A stretch of DNA of 64,000 bases from Mesoflavibacter sp037029465. GTDB lineage: Bacteria; Bacteroidota; Bacteroidia; Flavobacteriales; Flavobacteriaceae. Shown one piece after another: positions 23,129 to 32,883 of the stretch; the first letter of the stretch is position 1; each line of letters opens with the position of its first letter. The notes beneath the pieces are model-generated. The model made no database searches. It was not told the DNA's origin and saw only the letters and a list, made by a program, of their open reading frames with translations. The stretch is from positions 124,001 through 188,000 of the forward strand of contig NZ_JAYMEM010000001.1 in assembly GCF_037029465.1 (NCBI RefSeq). The letters are read 5' to 3'. Both the position numbers and the translations under genes were made by a program.

Positions 23129-25018
23129 CTATAATTTATATGCATAGATGGTGCTTTTATTTGCTTTATAAAATAACACTCCAGCTACTTCATCTACTTG
23201 ATATTCTGGCTTTTTGTCTTTAAGAATAATTTCTTTATCCACGTTACCATTGTCTTTATTTACTTTAACTAAGCCAACACCGTCATCTAATTTAGTTAGG
23301 ATGAATTGTGAATTTTCGGTAGCTGCGGTTGCTTTAAAACGTTTTGACATGATCTTAAAAGACTCGTCTGCTATTGATGCAAACATATCTGCAGCTCTTT
23401 TGTTTTCTTTACCATAATCATTGTAATTATCTAGATTATTTACGCTTCCATAACGTGTTTTATTTGCTCCTGCTTTGTAAGCATGTGCCATAGCTAATCC
23501 TGTAGATGCTACTGCAACCACGCCAGATAACGCTTTCATAAAGCCACTTTTTGATGGTGATTTGTAATATTTATGATATACTTCGTTACCATCTTTATCT
23601 AAAACCATCATGTTTTGAGACGAAGCTAAGTAGACATTTCCGTTTCTAATTTCCATTTGGTTTGCTTCTTCTTTTTCGTCAAATTTTACTTTTGCAAATT
23701 CTTTTGTATCTCCTGAGTTAGCATCAATACTAAAAATAGTACCATCTGCTGCTATTAAATATCTATTATTAGCCGAATCAAAAGTTGATGCTACAGATAA
23801 CGAGTTTTTATATTTTAAAGGTTTATCCCAAACTTGTTCTCCTGTTTGCAGGTTGACAATATTAGCATCTTCACTTGTAATATAAATAAGACCTTGTGGT
23901 GAATTTGCCATAACCATTATATTCTCTCCTGTTTTTAAAGGCTTTTTAAATAACGTTTCACCTTCAAAAGAAATCTTGTTTATTCCTCCTTGTTGGATTC
24001 CAAATAATATACCATCATCCTGAACATAAAAATGCTGCACATAGCCTTTTGTTTTTGGTGCTTTTTCCCAAAGATCTTCTCCTGAACTAGCGCTTAAAAA
24101 AGCGATTTCAGATTCATTATTTTGAGAGAATACGCTTTTATCTCCACCATCGCTTTTATTACTAACAACAGCAATACCTTGTGGTAAAATTTCAAAATTA
24201 GAAACGATTCCTTTTACTTTTCTATCATCTTGCCAAAGCTCTTTACCGTCTGCTCCTATTTTGTGTATTCTTGTGTTTTTTCCGTTTGTAGTAGTCTCAA
24301 AACCATAAATTTCTTTTTCGGTTGGATCAGACACCATCCATGTTACTCCTTTGATTTTATTAGACCATAAATCTTCACCGCTATGGGATTTTGCAATTAA
24401 GCCTTGCGCAGTAGGAATGATTAAAAAATCCTTTAATAACAAAGGTAATCCTGTAACACTAAAATCTTTTGCTATTCCTACTCTACCTGGTTTATCTAAG
24501 AAAAAACTATAATCTAATTTTTGAGAACTTAAATCGTATACGGCTATTTTTGGTGTTATTTTTTCGGCTTTTGTACCTACTTTTTGGATTCCGCTAACCA
24601 CTAATTTATTATCTGGTAAAAAGACATCACATGTGTAAACTTGATTCCAACTATCATCATCTGAGTTAAAAATCACTTTTCCAGTAATATAATTAATAAC
24701 TGCTCTTTTTGTTTTGGATAACCCTGCAAATTTTGAAGTTGCTCCTTGAGATACTATGATATAAGGTGATTCTTCTACAAAAATAGTTTCCTCTGGAGTC
24801 AATTTTCCAAAATTATTAAATGTAAACGTAGGTGTACTTGTTTCTGGATTTATACCAACTAAACCATCGTTAGTTGCGACTACTAAAACGCCACCAACAG
24901 TTAAAGTCATCTCATTAATTGTTGCACCTAAATCGTAAGAGTTGTTAGGTTGCTCTGCTTTTTGCGCAAAAGATATTTGAACACACAAAAGCAATAAAAA
25001 TAGATTGATTGTTTTCAT
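23129..25018 (-). CDS. Secreted PQQ-like beta-propeller repeat protein
   Basis: A 629-residue protein with a signal peptide (LFLLLLCVQISFAQ). Repeated blade motifs of the PQQ/WD type occur, for example DANSGDTKEF, LQTGEQVWDKPL, SASSGEDLWEKAP, KSHSGEDLWSNKI and MVLDKDGNEVYHKYY; these tryptophan-docking-like sequences typify eight-bladed pyrrolo-quinoline-like propellers such as BamB. No PQQ-dehydrogenase catalytic residues are visible, so a scaffold, adhesion or monitoring role is more likely than an enzymatic one. Near residue 495 there is a hydrophobic segment (SGVVAVASTGLAMAHAYKAG) interrupting the propeller. The preceding gene on the strand encodes a YbjN-like protein 12 bases away, indicating an operon. 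Confidence 0.78.
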   Translation of the reverse strand: MKTINLFLLLLCVQISFAQKAEQPNNSYDLGATINEMTLTVGGVLVVATNDGLVGINPETSTPTFTFNNFGKLTPEETIFVEESPYIIVSQGATSKFAGLSKTKRAVINYITGKVIFNSDDDSWNQVYTCDVFLPDNKLVVSGIQKVGTKAEKITPKIAVYDLSSQKLDYSFFLDKPGRVGIAKDFSVTGLPLLLKDFLIIPTAQGLIAKSHSGEDLWSNKIKGVTWMVSDPTEKEIYGFETTTNGKNTRIHKIGADGKELWQDDRKVKGIVSNFEILPQGIAVVSNKSDGGDKSVFSQNNESEIAFLSASSGEDLWEKAPKTKGYVQHFYVQDDGILFGIQQGGINKISFEGETLFKKPLKTGENIMVMANSPQGLIYITSEDANIVNLQTGEQVWDKPLKYKNSLSVASTFDSANNRYLIAADGTIFSIDANSGDTKEFAKVKFDEKEEANQMEIRNGNVYLASSQNMMVLDKDGNEVYHKYYKSPSKSGFMKALSGVVAVASTGLAMAHAYKAGANKTRYGSVNNLDNYNDYGKENKRAADMFASIADESFKIMSKRFKATAATENSQFILTKLDDGVGLVKVNKDNGNVDKEIILKDKKPEYQVDEVAGVLFYKANKSTIYAYKL

Positions 25019-25030
25019 TATAGCTTATTA

Positions 25031-25504
25031 TTAAAATATAGTATTATTAGAATCTTTACTTATTGCTAAAGTCACACCAGTTTGAAATAACTTTACGGCA
25101 CTTACAAATGTTTTGTCAGAAAAACCATTATCTATCCAAAAATAATAGTAAAAAGATACCGAATGCGCTGACTCATTATAATGACACTTGATCATTAGTA
25201 CATCTTTATTAATCGTATTAAATACTTCTAAAATTTCATCTTTTTTAGCGCCTTCTTTTAATGTATATAGAATACTTATGCTTATAAATCTTTTTTGAGA
25301 ATCAATATCTAAATAAATAGTTCGGTTGTCTTTTATTTTTACAAAAGTGTCCTTTACTTCTAATACATCTATATATGCATTTTTAAAAATGTTTTCTAAA
25401 TATTGAGGTGTTACATCATCTGGAGAAGATAATTTTTCTTGAGAAAAAGATTGAGTAGATACACTCAATAAAACAAGCAACAATAATAGTTTTAGATTTT
25501 TCAT
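25031..25504 (-). CDS. Secreted YbjN-like protein
   Basis: A 157-residue exported protein with a signal peptide ending near SFSQEK. The mature part follows the YbjN / type III chaperone-like alpha-beta pattern: an N-terminal helix (PQYLENIFKNAYID), strands VKIKDNRTIYLDIDSQKR, ISISILYTL, and a C-terminal helix after FWIDNGFSDKTFVSAVKLF. YbjN proteins are usually cytoplasmic, so export would be uncommon, though flavobacteria have such forms. It is encoded 12 bases upstream of the PQQ-like propeller gene. The family assignment rests on pattern only; the function is unknown. Confidence 0.55.
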   Translation of the reverse strand: MKNLKLLLLLVLLSVSTQSFSQEKLSSPDDVTPQYLENIFKNAYIDVLEVKDTFVKIKDNRTIYLDIDSQKRFISISILYTLKEGAKKDEILEVFNTINKDVLMIKCHYNESAHSVSFYYYFWIDNGFSDKTFVSAVKLFQTGVTLAISKDSNNTIF

Positions 25505-25578
25505 TCAATTTCGATTTTAAATTATAATCCAAAATTGAAATAAAACAACAAAAATGTAAATACGTCATTTGGCGTATT

Positions 25579-26547
25579 TTAGTAAAAATCAATAAAAGGG
25601 AAAGATTTTTTAAGTGTTTCTTTACGTTTTTTTAACTGAAGTAAAAACTTCTGATGCGCTTCTGAAGATTCATTAAAAGGTTTATGAGACAACCCTTTTT
25701 GGATAGCTTCGACGTCTTCCATAGTTAATTTTGCACTAGAAGAAACCCAAGTATTTAAAAACTTATCCCAAATATAATCTACTGCTAACGGACTTGGATG
25801 CAACATATCTTGATTGTAAAACCTATAATCACGTAATTCGTCCATTATAATTTCATAAGAAGGAAAGTAATGTAAACTATGTTTTTTCGTTTCTTGATTT
25901 TTGCTTAAAAATTCATGAATAGCAGTTATTAAATGCGATTTACTTCTTGTATTTTCAACAAAACCGTCTTTAATATGTCTTACAGGAGATACCGTAAAAA
26001 TAAATTGTGCTTTTGGATTAACCAAACTAATTAACGAAACTAGACTTTGCAGACTTTTTTCAATTTGTAATGGTGATAATAATTCTTTTTTGAAGTTTTT
26101 CTGAGGAATTTTATGACAATTTGCTACAATTTGCTGATTTTCTAAAAAACGATAAACCCAAGCTGTGCCTAAAGTAATCATAATATGCGTTGCTTCTTTA
26201 AGTTGAAGTCTAGCTTCCACTATTTTATCATTTAATGTAGCAAGTAAATCTTCTTTAGATGTGTTACTTATAGCAGAATGTGCATTAAAACAATGAAACT
26301 GTTCATTATTAAACACTACATCCTTATCTGTAAATATCTGGTCGGTTAATGCTTTTTTTATTAAAGTTTCAATCGCTAAAGGATGAAACAAAATCCCTAA
26401 CGGATTAACTGTATGTTGAAACTTATAATAGTTAAACTTTTCGGCAATATTTTCTGCAAAACAAGAGCCTAACAATACCACTTTAGAGTTATAATCTATT
26501 TGATTATGGTCTTGATTTTTTAGTGGTATTTTGGTTTGGAGTTTCAA
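25579..26547 (-). CDS. GSCFA domain-containing protein
   Basis: A 322-residue soluble protein beginning with the family signature LLGSCFAENIAEKFNYYKF (about residues 25-43); the Ser follows the GDSL-like layout of SGNH hydrolases. A later HPSPLAVDYIWDKF segment supplies a candidate catalytic Asp/His motif (MLHPSP) typical of the SGNH-like fold. The family is thought to contain esterase-type hydrolases, but the substrate is unknown. It is adjacent to a peptidoglycan-binding protein gene five bases upstream and is probably cotranscribed after alaS. Confidence 0.85.
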   Translation of the reverse strand: MKLQTKIPLKNQDHNQIDYNSKVVLLGSCFAENIAEKFNYYKFQHTVNPLGILFHPLAIETLIKKALTDQIFTDKDVVFNNEQFHCFNAHSAISNTSKEDLLATLNDKIVEARLQLKEATHIMITLGTAWVYRFLENQQIVANCHKIPQKNFKKELLSPLQIEKSLQSLVSLISLVNPKAQFIFTVSPVRHIKDGFVENTRSKSHLITAIHEFLSKNQETKKHSLHYFPSYEIIMDELRDYRFYNQDMLHPSPLAVDYIWDKFLNTWVSSSAKLTMEDVEAIQKGLSHKPFNESSEAHQKFLLQLKKRKETLKKSFPFIDFY

Positions 26548-26551
26548 TAAA

Positions 26552-26905
26552 CTATTTCTTTTTCTTAATAATTCTACTCTGCTTCTTTAATAATTTTAAA
26601 GTAATTTTTCTTAAACCAAAATAGCATTTTAAATTATTTTTTTTATTAAACAACTCAATCTGTTTCCCTGTGTTTTCATCGTAAACACCATCCTCTCTTA
26701 CTTGATAACCAAGAAGATTTAATTGACGTTGTATCTTAATAATTGTTTTTTTAGAAGGATTCCATACTTTGTCAACTTCTACAGTTTCGCCTAATGTTCC
26801 ATCTGCTTCTATACATTTAACAAAAGTCTTATCAAAAGATGAGCTTTGAGCATTTACATAACAACTAAAAGCTAAAATAAATAAAAGAGCAAAATAATTT
26901 TTCAT
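26552..26905 (-). CDS. Small secreted peptidoglycan-binding-domain protein
   Basis: A 117-residue exported protein: a signal peptide (YFALLFILAFSCYVNAQ) and a single PG_binding_1-like unit, visible in IIKIQRQLNLLGYQVREDGV followed by DENTGKQIELFNKK. The C-terminus is strongly basic (LLKKQSRIIKKKK). It is likely envelope-located and binds cell wall glycan peptides, but no catalytic domain is attached. It lies 11 bases downstream of alaS and five bases upstream of the GSCFA gene on the same strand. Confidence 0.72.
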   Translation of the reverse strand: MKNYFALLFILAFSCYVNAQSSSFDKTFVKCIEADGTLGETVEVDKVWNPSKKTIIKIQRQLNLLGYQVREDGVYDENTGKQIELFNKKNNLKCYFGLRKITLKLLKKQSRIIKKKK

Positions 26906-26916
26906 AGCCTAAGCAA

Positions 26917-29532
26917 TTATTTAATATAATTTTTTGCAGCCTCTAAAGCATCCTTAATTCCATCAGGATTTTTACCACCTGCGGTAGCAAAAAATGGTTG
27001 TCCACCGCCACCACCTTGGATGTGCTTACCTAATTCTCTAACAATAGTTCCTGCATTTAGTTCTTTACTTTCGACTAAATTTTTAGATATGTAGCATGAT
27101 AAAATAGCTTTACCATCATTTTCTGCTCCAAAAAGTAAAAATAGGTTATCGAACTGACTGCCTAATTCAAAACATAAATCTTTAATTCCGGATGCATCTA
27201 AATCTAATTTTTTAGCTAGGAAGTTAACACCGTTAACATCTTTAATTTCAGATTTTAATTCACCTTTTATATTTTGTGCTTTATCTTTTAAAAGCTGCTC
27301 AATTTGTTTTTTTAACGCTGTATTTTCTTCTTGCAAATTTTGAAGTGCCTTAACTGGTTCTTTTGCGTTATTAAGCAAATCTTTCATTTCAAAAAATGCA
27401 CGGTTGTTTTCGTGAAAATAATTTTTTACGGCATCATTTGTTATAGCTTCTATACGACGTATTCCTGCAGCGACAGCACTTTCTGACACGATTTTAAAAT
27501 GCCAAATATCTGCTGTATTCTCAACATGCGTTCCACCACATAATTCTATAGATTGTCCAAATCTTATGGTACGTACTGCATCACCATATTTTTCACCAAA
27601 TAACGCCATAGCGCCTTCTTCTAACGCTTTTTCCATAGGTACGTTGCGTTGTTCTTGCAATGGTAATTTGCTTTCTATTCTTGCATTTACAAAGTTTTCT
27701 ACATCTCGTAATTCTTCTACAGTCATTTTTGAAAAATGCGAAAAATCAAAACGTAAATATTTACTGTGTACAGCACTTCCTTTTTGCTCTACGTGATCGC
27801 CTAAAATTTCGCGAAGTGCTTGATGCAATAGATGTGTTGCTGTATGATTACACTCGGTTCTTCTACGTTGTTTTGCGTCTACAACTGCTTTAAATTTCTC
27901 ATTTAAATGCGTTGGTAAATTTTTAGTTAGGTGAATGATGACATTGTTTTCTCTCTTAGTATCTAAAATGTAAACTACGTCACCATGTTCGTCTTCTAAA
28001 TACCCTTTATCACCAACTTGTCCACCACCTTCTGCATAAAATGGCGTTAAATTGAATACCAATTGGTACATCTCGCCATCTTTTTTAGAAGTCACTTTAC
28101 GGTATCTTGTAATTTTTACTTTTGCTTCTAAAGCATCGTAACCTATAAACTCTTGTTCTTCGTCTTCTAAAAGAACAGTCCAATCATCAGATTTTAATTC
28201 TGAAGCTTTACGACCTCTATTTTGTTGTTCTTCTAAGCGTTTTTTGTATTCTTCTTTATTGTAAGTGAATCCTTTTTCGCGTAAAATTAAATCGGTTAAA
28301 TCTTCAGGAAAACCATAAGTATCTTTAAGCTCAAATACCTTTGATCCAGAAATTTCTTTTCCTTTAGCAGTTTCTACAATACGGTCTAAAATAGTTAATC
28401 CTTGGTCTAATGTGCGTAAAAAAGATGCTTCTTCTTCTTTAATTACGTTTTCGATTAATTGCTTTTGTGCTTTAAGTTCTGGGAATGCTTTACCCATTTT
28501 TTCAACTAAAACATTAACTAATCGATAAATAAAAGGTTCGTTTTTATCTAAAAAAGTAAAGCCGTAACGTACTGCACGACGTAAAATGCGTCGAATGACA
28601 TAACCTGCTCCGTTATTGCTTGGTAATTGCCCATCTGCAATAGAAAACGCTACTGCGCGCACGTGATCTGAAATAACACGAATAGCAACATCTACTTTAT
28701 CTTCTTTACCATAATCTTTATGCGTTATGGTTTCAATTTCTCTAATTAATGGCGTAAATACATCGGTATCGTAATTTGAAGTTTTGTTTTGTAAAACCAT
28801 ACATAAACGCTCAAATCCCATACCTGTATCGATATGTTTGTTAGGTAGTTCTTCTAAGCTTCCGTCTGCTTTACGGTTGTATTGCATAAAAACCAGATTC
28901 CAGATTTCTACGACTTGCGGATGGTCTTCGTTAACCAAAGATTTACCGTCTACTTTTGCTTTTTCTTCAGCAGAACGAATATCTACATGAATCTCGCTAC
29001 AAGGTCCGCATGGTCCTTGATCGCCCATTTCCCAAAAGTTATCTTTTTTATTTCCTTTTAAAATTCGGTCTTCGCTTATATATTCTTTCCAAATATCATA
29101 AGCTTCAGTGTCCATTTTTAGGTTATCAGCATCATCGCTACCTTCAAAAACAGTAACATACAGTATGTCTTTATCTATCTTATAAACTTCGGTTAATAAT
29201 TCCCAAGCCCAAGCAATTGCTTCTTTTTTAAAGTAATCACCAAACGACCAGTTACCTAACATTTCAAATAAAGTATGATGATAGGTATCGTAACCAACTT
29301 CTTCTAAATCGTTATGTTTACCCGATACTCTTAAGCATTTTTGAGAATCTGCAATACGATTATTTTTTGGTTGAGCGTTTCCCAAAAAATATTCTTTAAA
29401 AGGCGCCATACCTGAGTTTACAAACATTAAGGTTGGATCATCTTTTAAAACCATTGGTGCAGAAGGCACAATGCTATGCTTTTTGTTTTTAAAAAAATCT
29501 AAAAAGGTAGAACGAATGTCTTGAGAATTCAT
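26917..29532 (-). CDS. alaS: Alanine--tRNA ligase
   Basis: Full-length class II synthetase (871 residues) charging tRNA-Ala. The aminoacylation core shows RSTFLDFFKNKKHSIVPSAP, MLGNWSFGDYFKKEAI and the GAGYVIRRILRRAVRYG motif 3 region. The editing domain has the zinc ligands CNHTATHLLH and ELCGGTHVENT. The C-terminal oligomerisation and C-Ala part includes the Gly-rich KHIQGGGGGQPFFATAGG. All expected domains are present. It is divergent from the M23 peptidase-merR genes, a gene order common in Flavobacteriaceae. Confidence 0.97.
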   Translation of the reverse strand: MNSQDIRSTFLDFFKNKKHSIVPSAPMVLKDDPTLMFVNSGMAPFKEYFLGNAQPKNNRIADSQKCLRVSGKHNDLEEVGYDTYHHTLFEMLGNWSFGDYFKKEAIAWAWELLTEVYKIDKDILYVTVFEGSDDADNLKMDTEAYDIWKEYISEDRILKGNKKDNFWEMGDQGPCGPCSEIHVDIRSAEEKAKVDGKSLVNEDHPQVVEIWNLVFMQYNRKADGSLEELPNKHIDTGMGFERLCMVLQNKTSNYDTDVFTPLIREIETITHKDYGKEDKVDVAIRVISDHVRAVAFSIADGQLPSNNGAGYVIRRILRRAVRYGFTFLDKNEPFIYRLVNVLVEKMGKAFPELKAQKQLIENVIKEEEASFLRTLDQGLTILDRIVETAKGKEISGSKVFELKDTYGFPEDLTDLILREKGFTYNKEEYKKRLEEQQNRGRKASELKSDDWTVLLEDEEQEFIGYDALEAKVKITRYRKVTSKKDGEMYQLVFNLTPFYAEGGGQVGDKGYLEDEHGDVVYILDTKRENNVIIHLTKNLPTHLNEKFKAVVDAKQRRRTECNHTATHLLHQALREILGDHVEQKGSAVHSKYLRFDFSHFSKMTVEELRDVENFVNARIESKLPLQEQRNVPMEKALEEGAMALFGEKYGDAVRTIRFGQSIELCGGTHVENTADIWHFKIVSESAVAAGIRRIEAITNDAVKNYFHENNRAFFEMKDLLNNAKEPVKALQNLQEENTALKKQIEQLLKDKAQNIKGELKSEIKDVNGVNFLAKKLDLDASGIKDLCFELGSQFDNLFLLFGAENDGKAILSCYISKNLVESKELNAGTIVRELGKHIQGGGGGQPFFATAGGKNPDGIKDALEAAKNYIK

Positions 29533-29626
29533 ATTTATATTTTAATACATGTCTTTTTTAAAGCGATTTACACCAAAATAAAAGACTTTAGTTTTATTTA
29601 CTTAAATTTAAACTGAAATATTTTTG

Positions 29627-29634
29627 TAAGTTTG
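29627..29634 (+). promoter_or_regulatory. Candidate Bacteroidota -7 promoter box (TAAGTTTG)
   Basis: A perfect match to the Bacteroidota -7 consensus TAnnTTTG, about 70 bases before the M23 peptidase start codon. No clear TTTG -33 box stands at the standard spacing, so it is a single-element prediction. Confidence 0.4.
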
Positions 29635-29705
29635 CTCGTTACTGTTTTTGATTAAAGCACAACTTAAATCATATTTTTAACAGCAAAAATAGTATAAATT
29701 AAGGA

Positions 29706-30677
29706 ATGAGTAAGGTAAAATATTATTATGATTCTGAAACGCTTTCATATAAGAAAATAGAGCGTAAAAAAAGACGTACATTTAAGTTCATCTTATTGTT
29801 TCTTTTAGCTAGTATTTTATTTAGCTTTTTGCTTGTTTTTATAGCAGGTCATTACATAGAATCTCCTAAAGAAAAGGCGTTAAAACGTGAGTTGGCAAAC
29901 TTAGAATTTCAATATGAATTATTGAATAAAAAAATGAGTCAAGCCGAAACTGTTTTAGCCAACATCGAAGAGCGAGACAATACCATTTACAGATTATATT
30001 TTGAGGCCAATCCAATACCAGAAGAACAACGCAAAGCTGGTTTTGGTGGTGTAAACCGTTACAAAAAACTTGAAGGTTTTGATAATTCTGAATTAATTAT
30101 AAATAGCAACAAACGTATTGATAAACTTTTAAAACGTATTGTAGTGCAATCTAAATCTTTAGATGAAATTGCTGTTTTAGCTGAAGAAAAAGAAAAATTA
30201 TTAGCTTCTATTCCTGCAATTCAACCTGTAAACAATAAAGATTTAACCCGAATGGCTTCTGGTTATGGTATGCGTTCTGACCCATTTACAAAACAACGTA
30301 AAATGCATTGGGGAATGGACTTTACAGCACCAAGAGGCACGCCAATTTATGCTTCTGGAGATGGTGTTGTTGTTAGAGCAGATAGTAATAGTTCTGGTTA
30401 CGGTAACCATATTAGAATAGATCATGGTTACGGTTACGTTAGTCTTTATGCACATTTATATAAGTACAATGTGCAAAAAAAACAAAAAGTAAAACGCGGA
30501 GATTTAATTGGTTTTGTAGGTAGTACTGGTCGTAGTGAAGCACCTCATTTACATTATGAAATCTTCAAAGATGACCAACGTATTAACCCAATAAACTTCT
30601 ACTACGGTAGTTTAACTCCTGAAGAGTTTAGCAAATTGTTAGAACGTGCATCTTTAGAAAACCAATCTTTAGACTAA
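29706..30677 (+). CDS. M23 family metallopeptidase (LytM/NlpD-like)
   Basis: A 323-residue inner-membrane-anchored peptidoglycan endopeptidase. A basic N-terminus precedes one transmembrane helix (FILLFLLASILFSFLLVFIAG, about residues 28-48), then a coiled coil (about 55-100), then the LytM domain. Zinc ligands are His and Asp in KMHWGMDFTAP, and the HLHYEIF motif gives the last His; the conserved SGYGMRSDP and GFVGSTGRSEAPHLH segments are intact, so it should be active. Its stop codon overlaps the next gene's start (TAATG). Confidence 0.93.
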   Translation: MSKVKYYYDSETLSYKKIERKKRRTFKFILLFLLASILFSFLLVFIAGHYIESPKEKALKRELANLEFQYELLNKKMSQAETVLANIEERDNTIYRLYFEANPIPEEQRKAGFGGVNRYKKLEGFDNSELIINSNKRIDKLLKRIVVQSKSLDEIAVLAEEKEKLLASIPAIQPVNNKDLTRMASGYGMRSDPFTKQRKMHWGMDFTAPRGTPIYASGDGVVVRADSNSSGYGNHIRIDHGYGYVSLYAHLYKYNVQKKQKVKRGDLIGFVGSTGRSEAPHLHYEIFKDDQRINPINFYYGSLTPEEFSKLLERASLENQSLD

Positions 30678-31006
30678 TGATTATCAACCTACCAGAAAAA
30701 CGCTATTACACTATTGGTGAAGTTGCCAAAGCTTTTGATGTAAACACGTCTTTAATACGTTTTTGGGAAAAGGAATTTGAAGTTTTAAAACCCAAAAAAA
30801 ACGCTAAAGGCAATCGTAAATTTACACCAGAAGATGTGAAAAACCTTCAGCTTATTTATCATTTGGTAAAAGAACGCGGGTATACTTTGGAAGGAGCAAA
30901 AATTCATTTAAAAGAAGAAAAGAAAAAAACACTCGATAATTTTGAAATAATCGCTAAATTAGAAAGTGTAAAAAACCAACTTATAAAACTAAAAGAACAA
31001 CTTTAA
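30677..31006 (+). CDS. MerR family transcriptional regulator
   Basis: A 109-residue regulator with the MerR winged-helix N-terminus: KRYYTIGEVAKAFDVNTSLI, then RFWEKEFEVLKPKKN and the wing RKFTPEDVKNLQLIYHLVKE. The C-terminal helix (LEGAKIHLKEEKKK...IIAKLESVKNQLIKLKEQL) is a short coiled coil for dimerisation, with no effector domain. Members of this short type sit after an M23 peptidase gene in many Flavobacteriaceae. It overlaps that gene by one base and precedes lemA by 12 bases, so the three are probably one operon. Confidence 0.92.
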   Translation: MIINLPEKRYYTIGEVAKAFDVNTSLIRFWEKEFEVLKPKKNAKGNRKFTPEDVKNLQLIYHLVKERGYTLEGAKIHLKEEKKKTLDNFEIIAKLESVKNQLIKLKEQL

Positions 31007-31018
31007 AACCAACACATC

Positions 31019-31603
31019 ATGAAAAAATGGCTTGTACCAATTATCTTAATTGCACTAGCAGTTATTTTTGGAGTAAGAGTATACAACTCGACAATAGGAT
31101 TAGAAGAAAATGTAGAAGAAGCATGGGCTAAGGTAGAAAGCTCTTACCAAAGACGTAGCGACCTAATTGGCAACCTTGTAAAAACAGTACAAGGTGCAGC
31201 AGATTTTGAAAAAAGTACATTAGAGTCTGTAATTAATGCCAGAGCAAAAGCAACATCTATAAATATAGACCCAACAAATATTACTCCAGAACAGTTACAA
31301 CAATTCAATCAAGCACAAAGCGGTTTAAGCAGTGCTTTATCTAGATTATTAGTAACTGTAGAACGTTATCCAGACTTAAAGGCTAATCAAAATTTTTTAG
31401 AACTACAAAGTCAATTAGAAGGTACCGAAAATAGAATTAATGTAGCAAGAGATAGGTTTAATGAAACGGTAAAACCTTATAATAAACATATAAGAACTTT
31501 CCCTAACAATCTACTTGCTGGTATTTTTGGTTTTGAGAAAAAAGCTTATTTTGAAGCAGAAGAAGGAAGCGAAAAAGCTCCTGATGTAGAATTTGATTTT
31601 TAA
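31019..31603 (+). CDS. lemA: LemA family protein
   Basis: A 194-residue membrane protein: an N-terminal helix (LVPIILIALAVIFGVRVYN) and the LemA helical core, with the family-typical NVEEAWAKVESSYQRRSDLI, GNLVKTVQGAADFEKSTLES, LLVTVERYPDLKANQNFLE and the RFNETVKPYNKHIRTFPNNL stretch. The function of LemA is unclear; the protein commonly occurs next to TPM-domain proteins, as here. The topology puts the helical bundle on the outer side of the inner membrane. Three TPM-domain genes follow directly. Confidence 0.93.
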   Translation: MKKWLVPIILIALAVIFGVRVYNSTIGLEENVEEAWAKVESSYQRRSDLIGNLVKTVQGAADFEKSTLESVINARAKATSINIDPTNITPEQLQQFNQAQSGLSSALSRLLVTVERYPDLKANQNFLELQSQLEGTENRINVARDRFNETVKPYNKHIRTFPNNLLAGIFGFEKKAYFEAEEGSEKAPDVEFDF

Positions 31604-31612
31604 TAAAACGCG

Positions 31613-32053
31613 ATGTCTTTAGACGTAGAATCTTTTTTAACCGCTAGTGAAGAACAAGACATTGTTGATGCTATTAAGTTAGCAGAAAAAAACACGTCTG
31701 GAGAATTACGAGTTCATATAGAAAACACTTGTAATGCACATCTTGAAGAACGTGCTTTAGAAGTGTTTTCTGTTTTAAAAATGCACAACACCAAAAACCG
31801 AAATGGTGTCTTAATTTATGTCGCTGTAGATGATCATAAATTTAGCATTTACGGTGATCAAGGTATTAACAAAGTAGTGCCTGATAACTTCTGGGGCGAG
31901 ACAAAAGATATCATTCAAAAGCATTTTAGAAACGGTAACTTTAAACAAGGTCTTGTTGATGGCATTATACACGCTGGCGAAGCATTAAAAGCACATTTTC
32001 CTATAGAAGATGATGACACAAATGAATTAACCAATACGATTTCTAAAGGATGA
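31613..32053 (+). CDS. TPM domain-containing protein (cytoplasmic form, 1 of 3)
   Basis: A 146-residue TPM-fold (TLP18.3/Psb32/MOLO-1) protein without a signal peptide. It has LTASEEQDIVDAIKLAEKNT, SGELRVHIENTC and the RNGVLIYVAVDDHKFSIYGD strand with GINKVVPDNFWGETKDII. It starts ten bases after lemA and overlaps the next gene by four bases (ATGA). Family members are linked to photosystem repair in plants and to envelope proteins in bacteria, with a phosphatase activity suggested for plant TLP18.3. The role here is not known. Confidence 0.88.
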   Translation: MSLDVESFLTASEEQDIVDAIKLAEKNTSGELRVHIENTCNAHLEERALEVFSVLKMHNTKNRNGVLIYVAVDDHKFSIYGDQGINKVVPDNFWGETKDIIQKHFRNGNFKQGLVDGIIHAGEALKAHFPIEDDDTNELTNTISKG

Positions 32054-32883
32054 AAATAAGTAAACAGTTTATAAAAAACAGTGTATTTATTTTAGCACTA
32101 TTATCGTTTAGTTTTGGATTTGCTCAGTTTGAAATCCCTAAAAAACCAGATTTTCAAACTAGTGTTTATGATTACGTAAACTTATTATCTGCATCAGAAA
32201 AAAACACACTAGAAAACAAACTAGTTAAATACTCTGATAGTACTTCTACTCAAATTGTTGTTGCAATAATTGCATCTACAAAAGGTGAATATATCAATTA
32301 TTTAGCGACAGAATGGGCGCATAAATGGGGAATTGGTCAAGCTAAAGAAGATAATGGTGTCTTTATTTTATTAGCCAGAGATGATCGCAAAATAATGATT
32401 GCTACTGGTTACGGTGTAGAACATTTACTAACCGATGCTATGTCACGCAGAATTATAGAGCGAGACATAATCCCATATTTTAAACGTAATGATTATTATG
32501 GCGGTTTAAATCGTGGTGCAGATGCTATTTTTGAAGTCTTACAAGGCGAATATCAAGGCACAAGAAAAAGTTCTGGTGGTGGTTTTCCTGTTGGTGTCAT
32601 TTTCTTTTTGATTATCATCTTTATAATTATTCTTATTTCAATATCAAAACACAAACGCAATGGTGGTAATGGCGATCATTTTGGTGGTGGCGGAAATAGC
32701 ACACGTGATATTTTAGAAGCCATTATTTTAAGCAATTCTGGTCGTGGTGGCTACAGACGTAGCTCTGGTGGATTTGGTGGTGGATTTGGAGGATCTTCTG
32801 GTGGCGGATTTGGTTCTGGTGGCTTTGGCGGCGGTTTTGGTGGCGGCGGTTTTGGCGGCGGTGGCGCTTCTGGTGGTTGGTAA
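32050..32883 (+). CDS. TPM domain-containing membrane protein with a Gly-rich tail (2 of 3)
   Basis: A 277-residue protein: a signal peptide (FILALLSFSFGFAQ), the TPM domain (VYDYVNLLSASEKNTLENKL, DNGVFILLARDDRKIMIATG, YGVEHLLTDAMSRRIIERDI), one transmembrane helix (GVIFFLIIIFIIILISIS, about residues 185-202) and a Gly/Phe/Ser-rich low-complexity tail ending in GGGASGGW. This is the classic YgcG layout with an extracytoplasmic TPM domain. The tail is about 55% Gly and probably disordered. It overlaps the upstream TPM gene by four bases. Confidence 0.9.
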   Translation: MKISKQFIKNSVFILALLSFSFGFAQFEIPKKPDFQTSVYDYVNLLSASEKNTLENKLVKYSDSTSTQIVVAIIASTKGEYINYLATEWAHKWGIGQAKEDNGVFILLARDDRKIMIATGYGVEHLLTDAMSRRIIERDIIPYFKRNDYYGGLNRGADAIFEVLQGEYQGTRKSSGGGFPVGVIFFLIIIFIIILISISKHKRNGGNGDHFGGGGNSTRDILEAIILSNSGRGGYRRSSGGFGGGFGGSSGGGFGSGGFGGGFGGGGFGGGGASGGW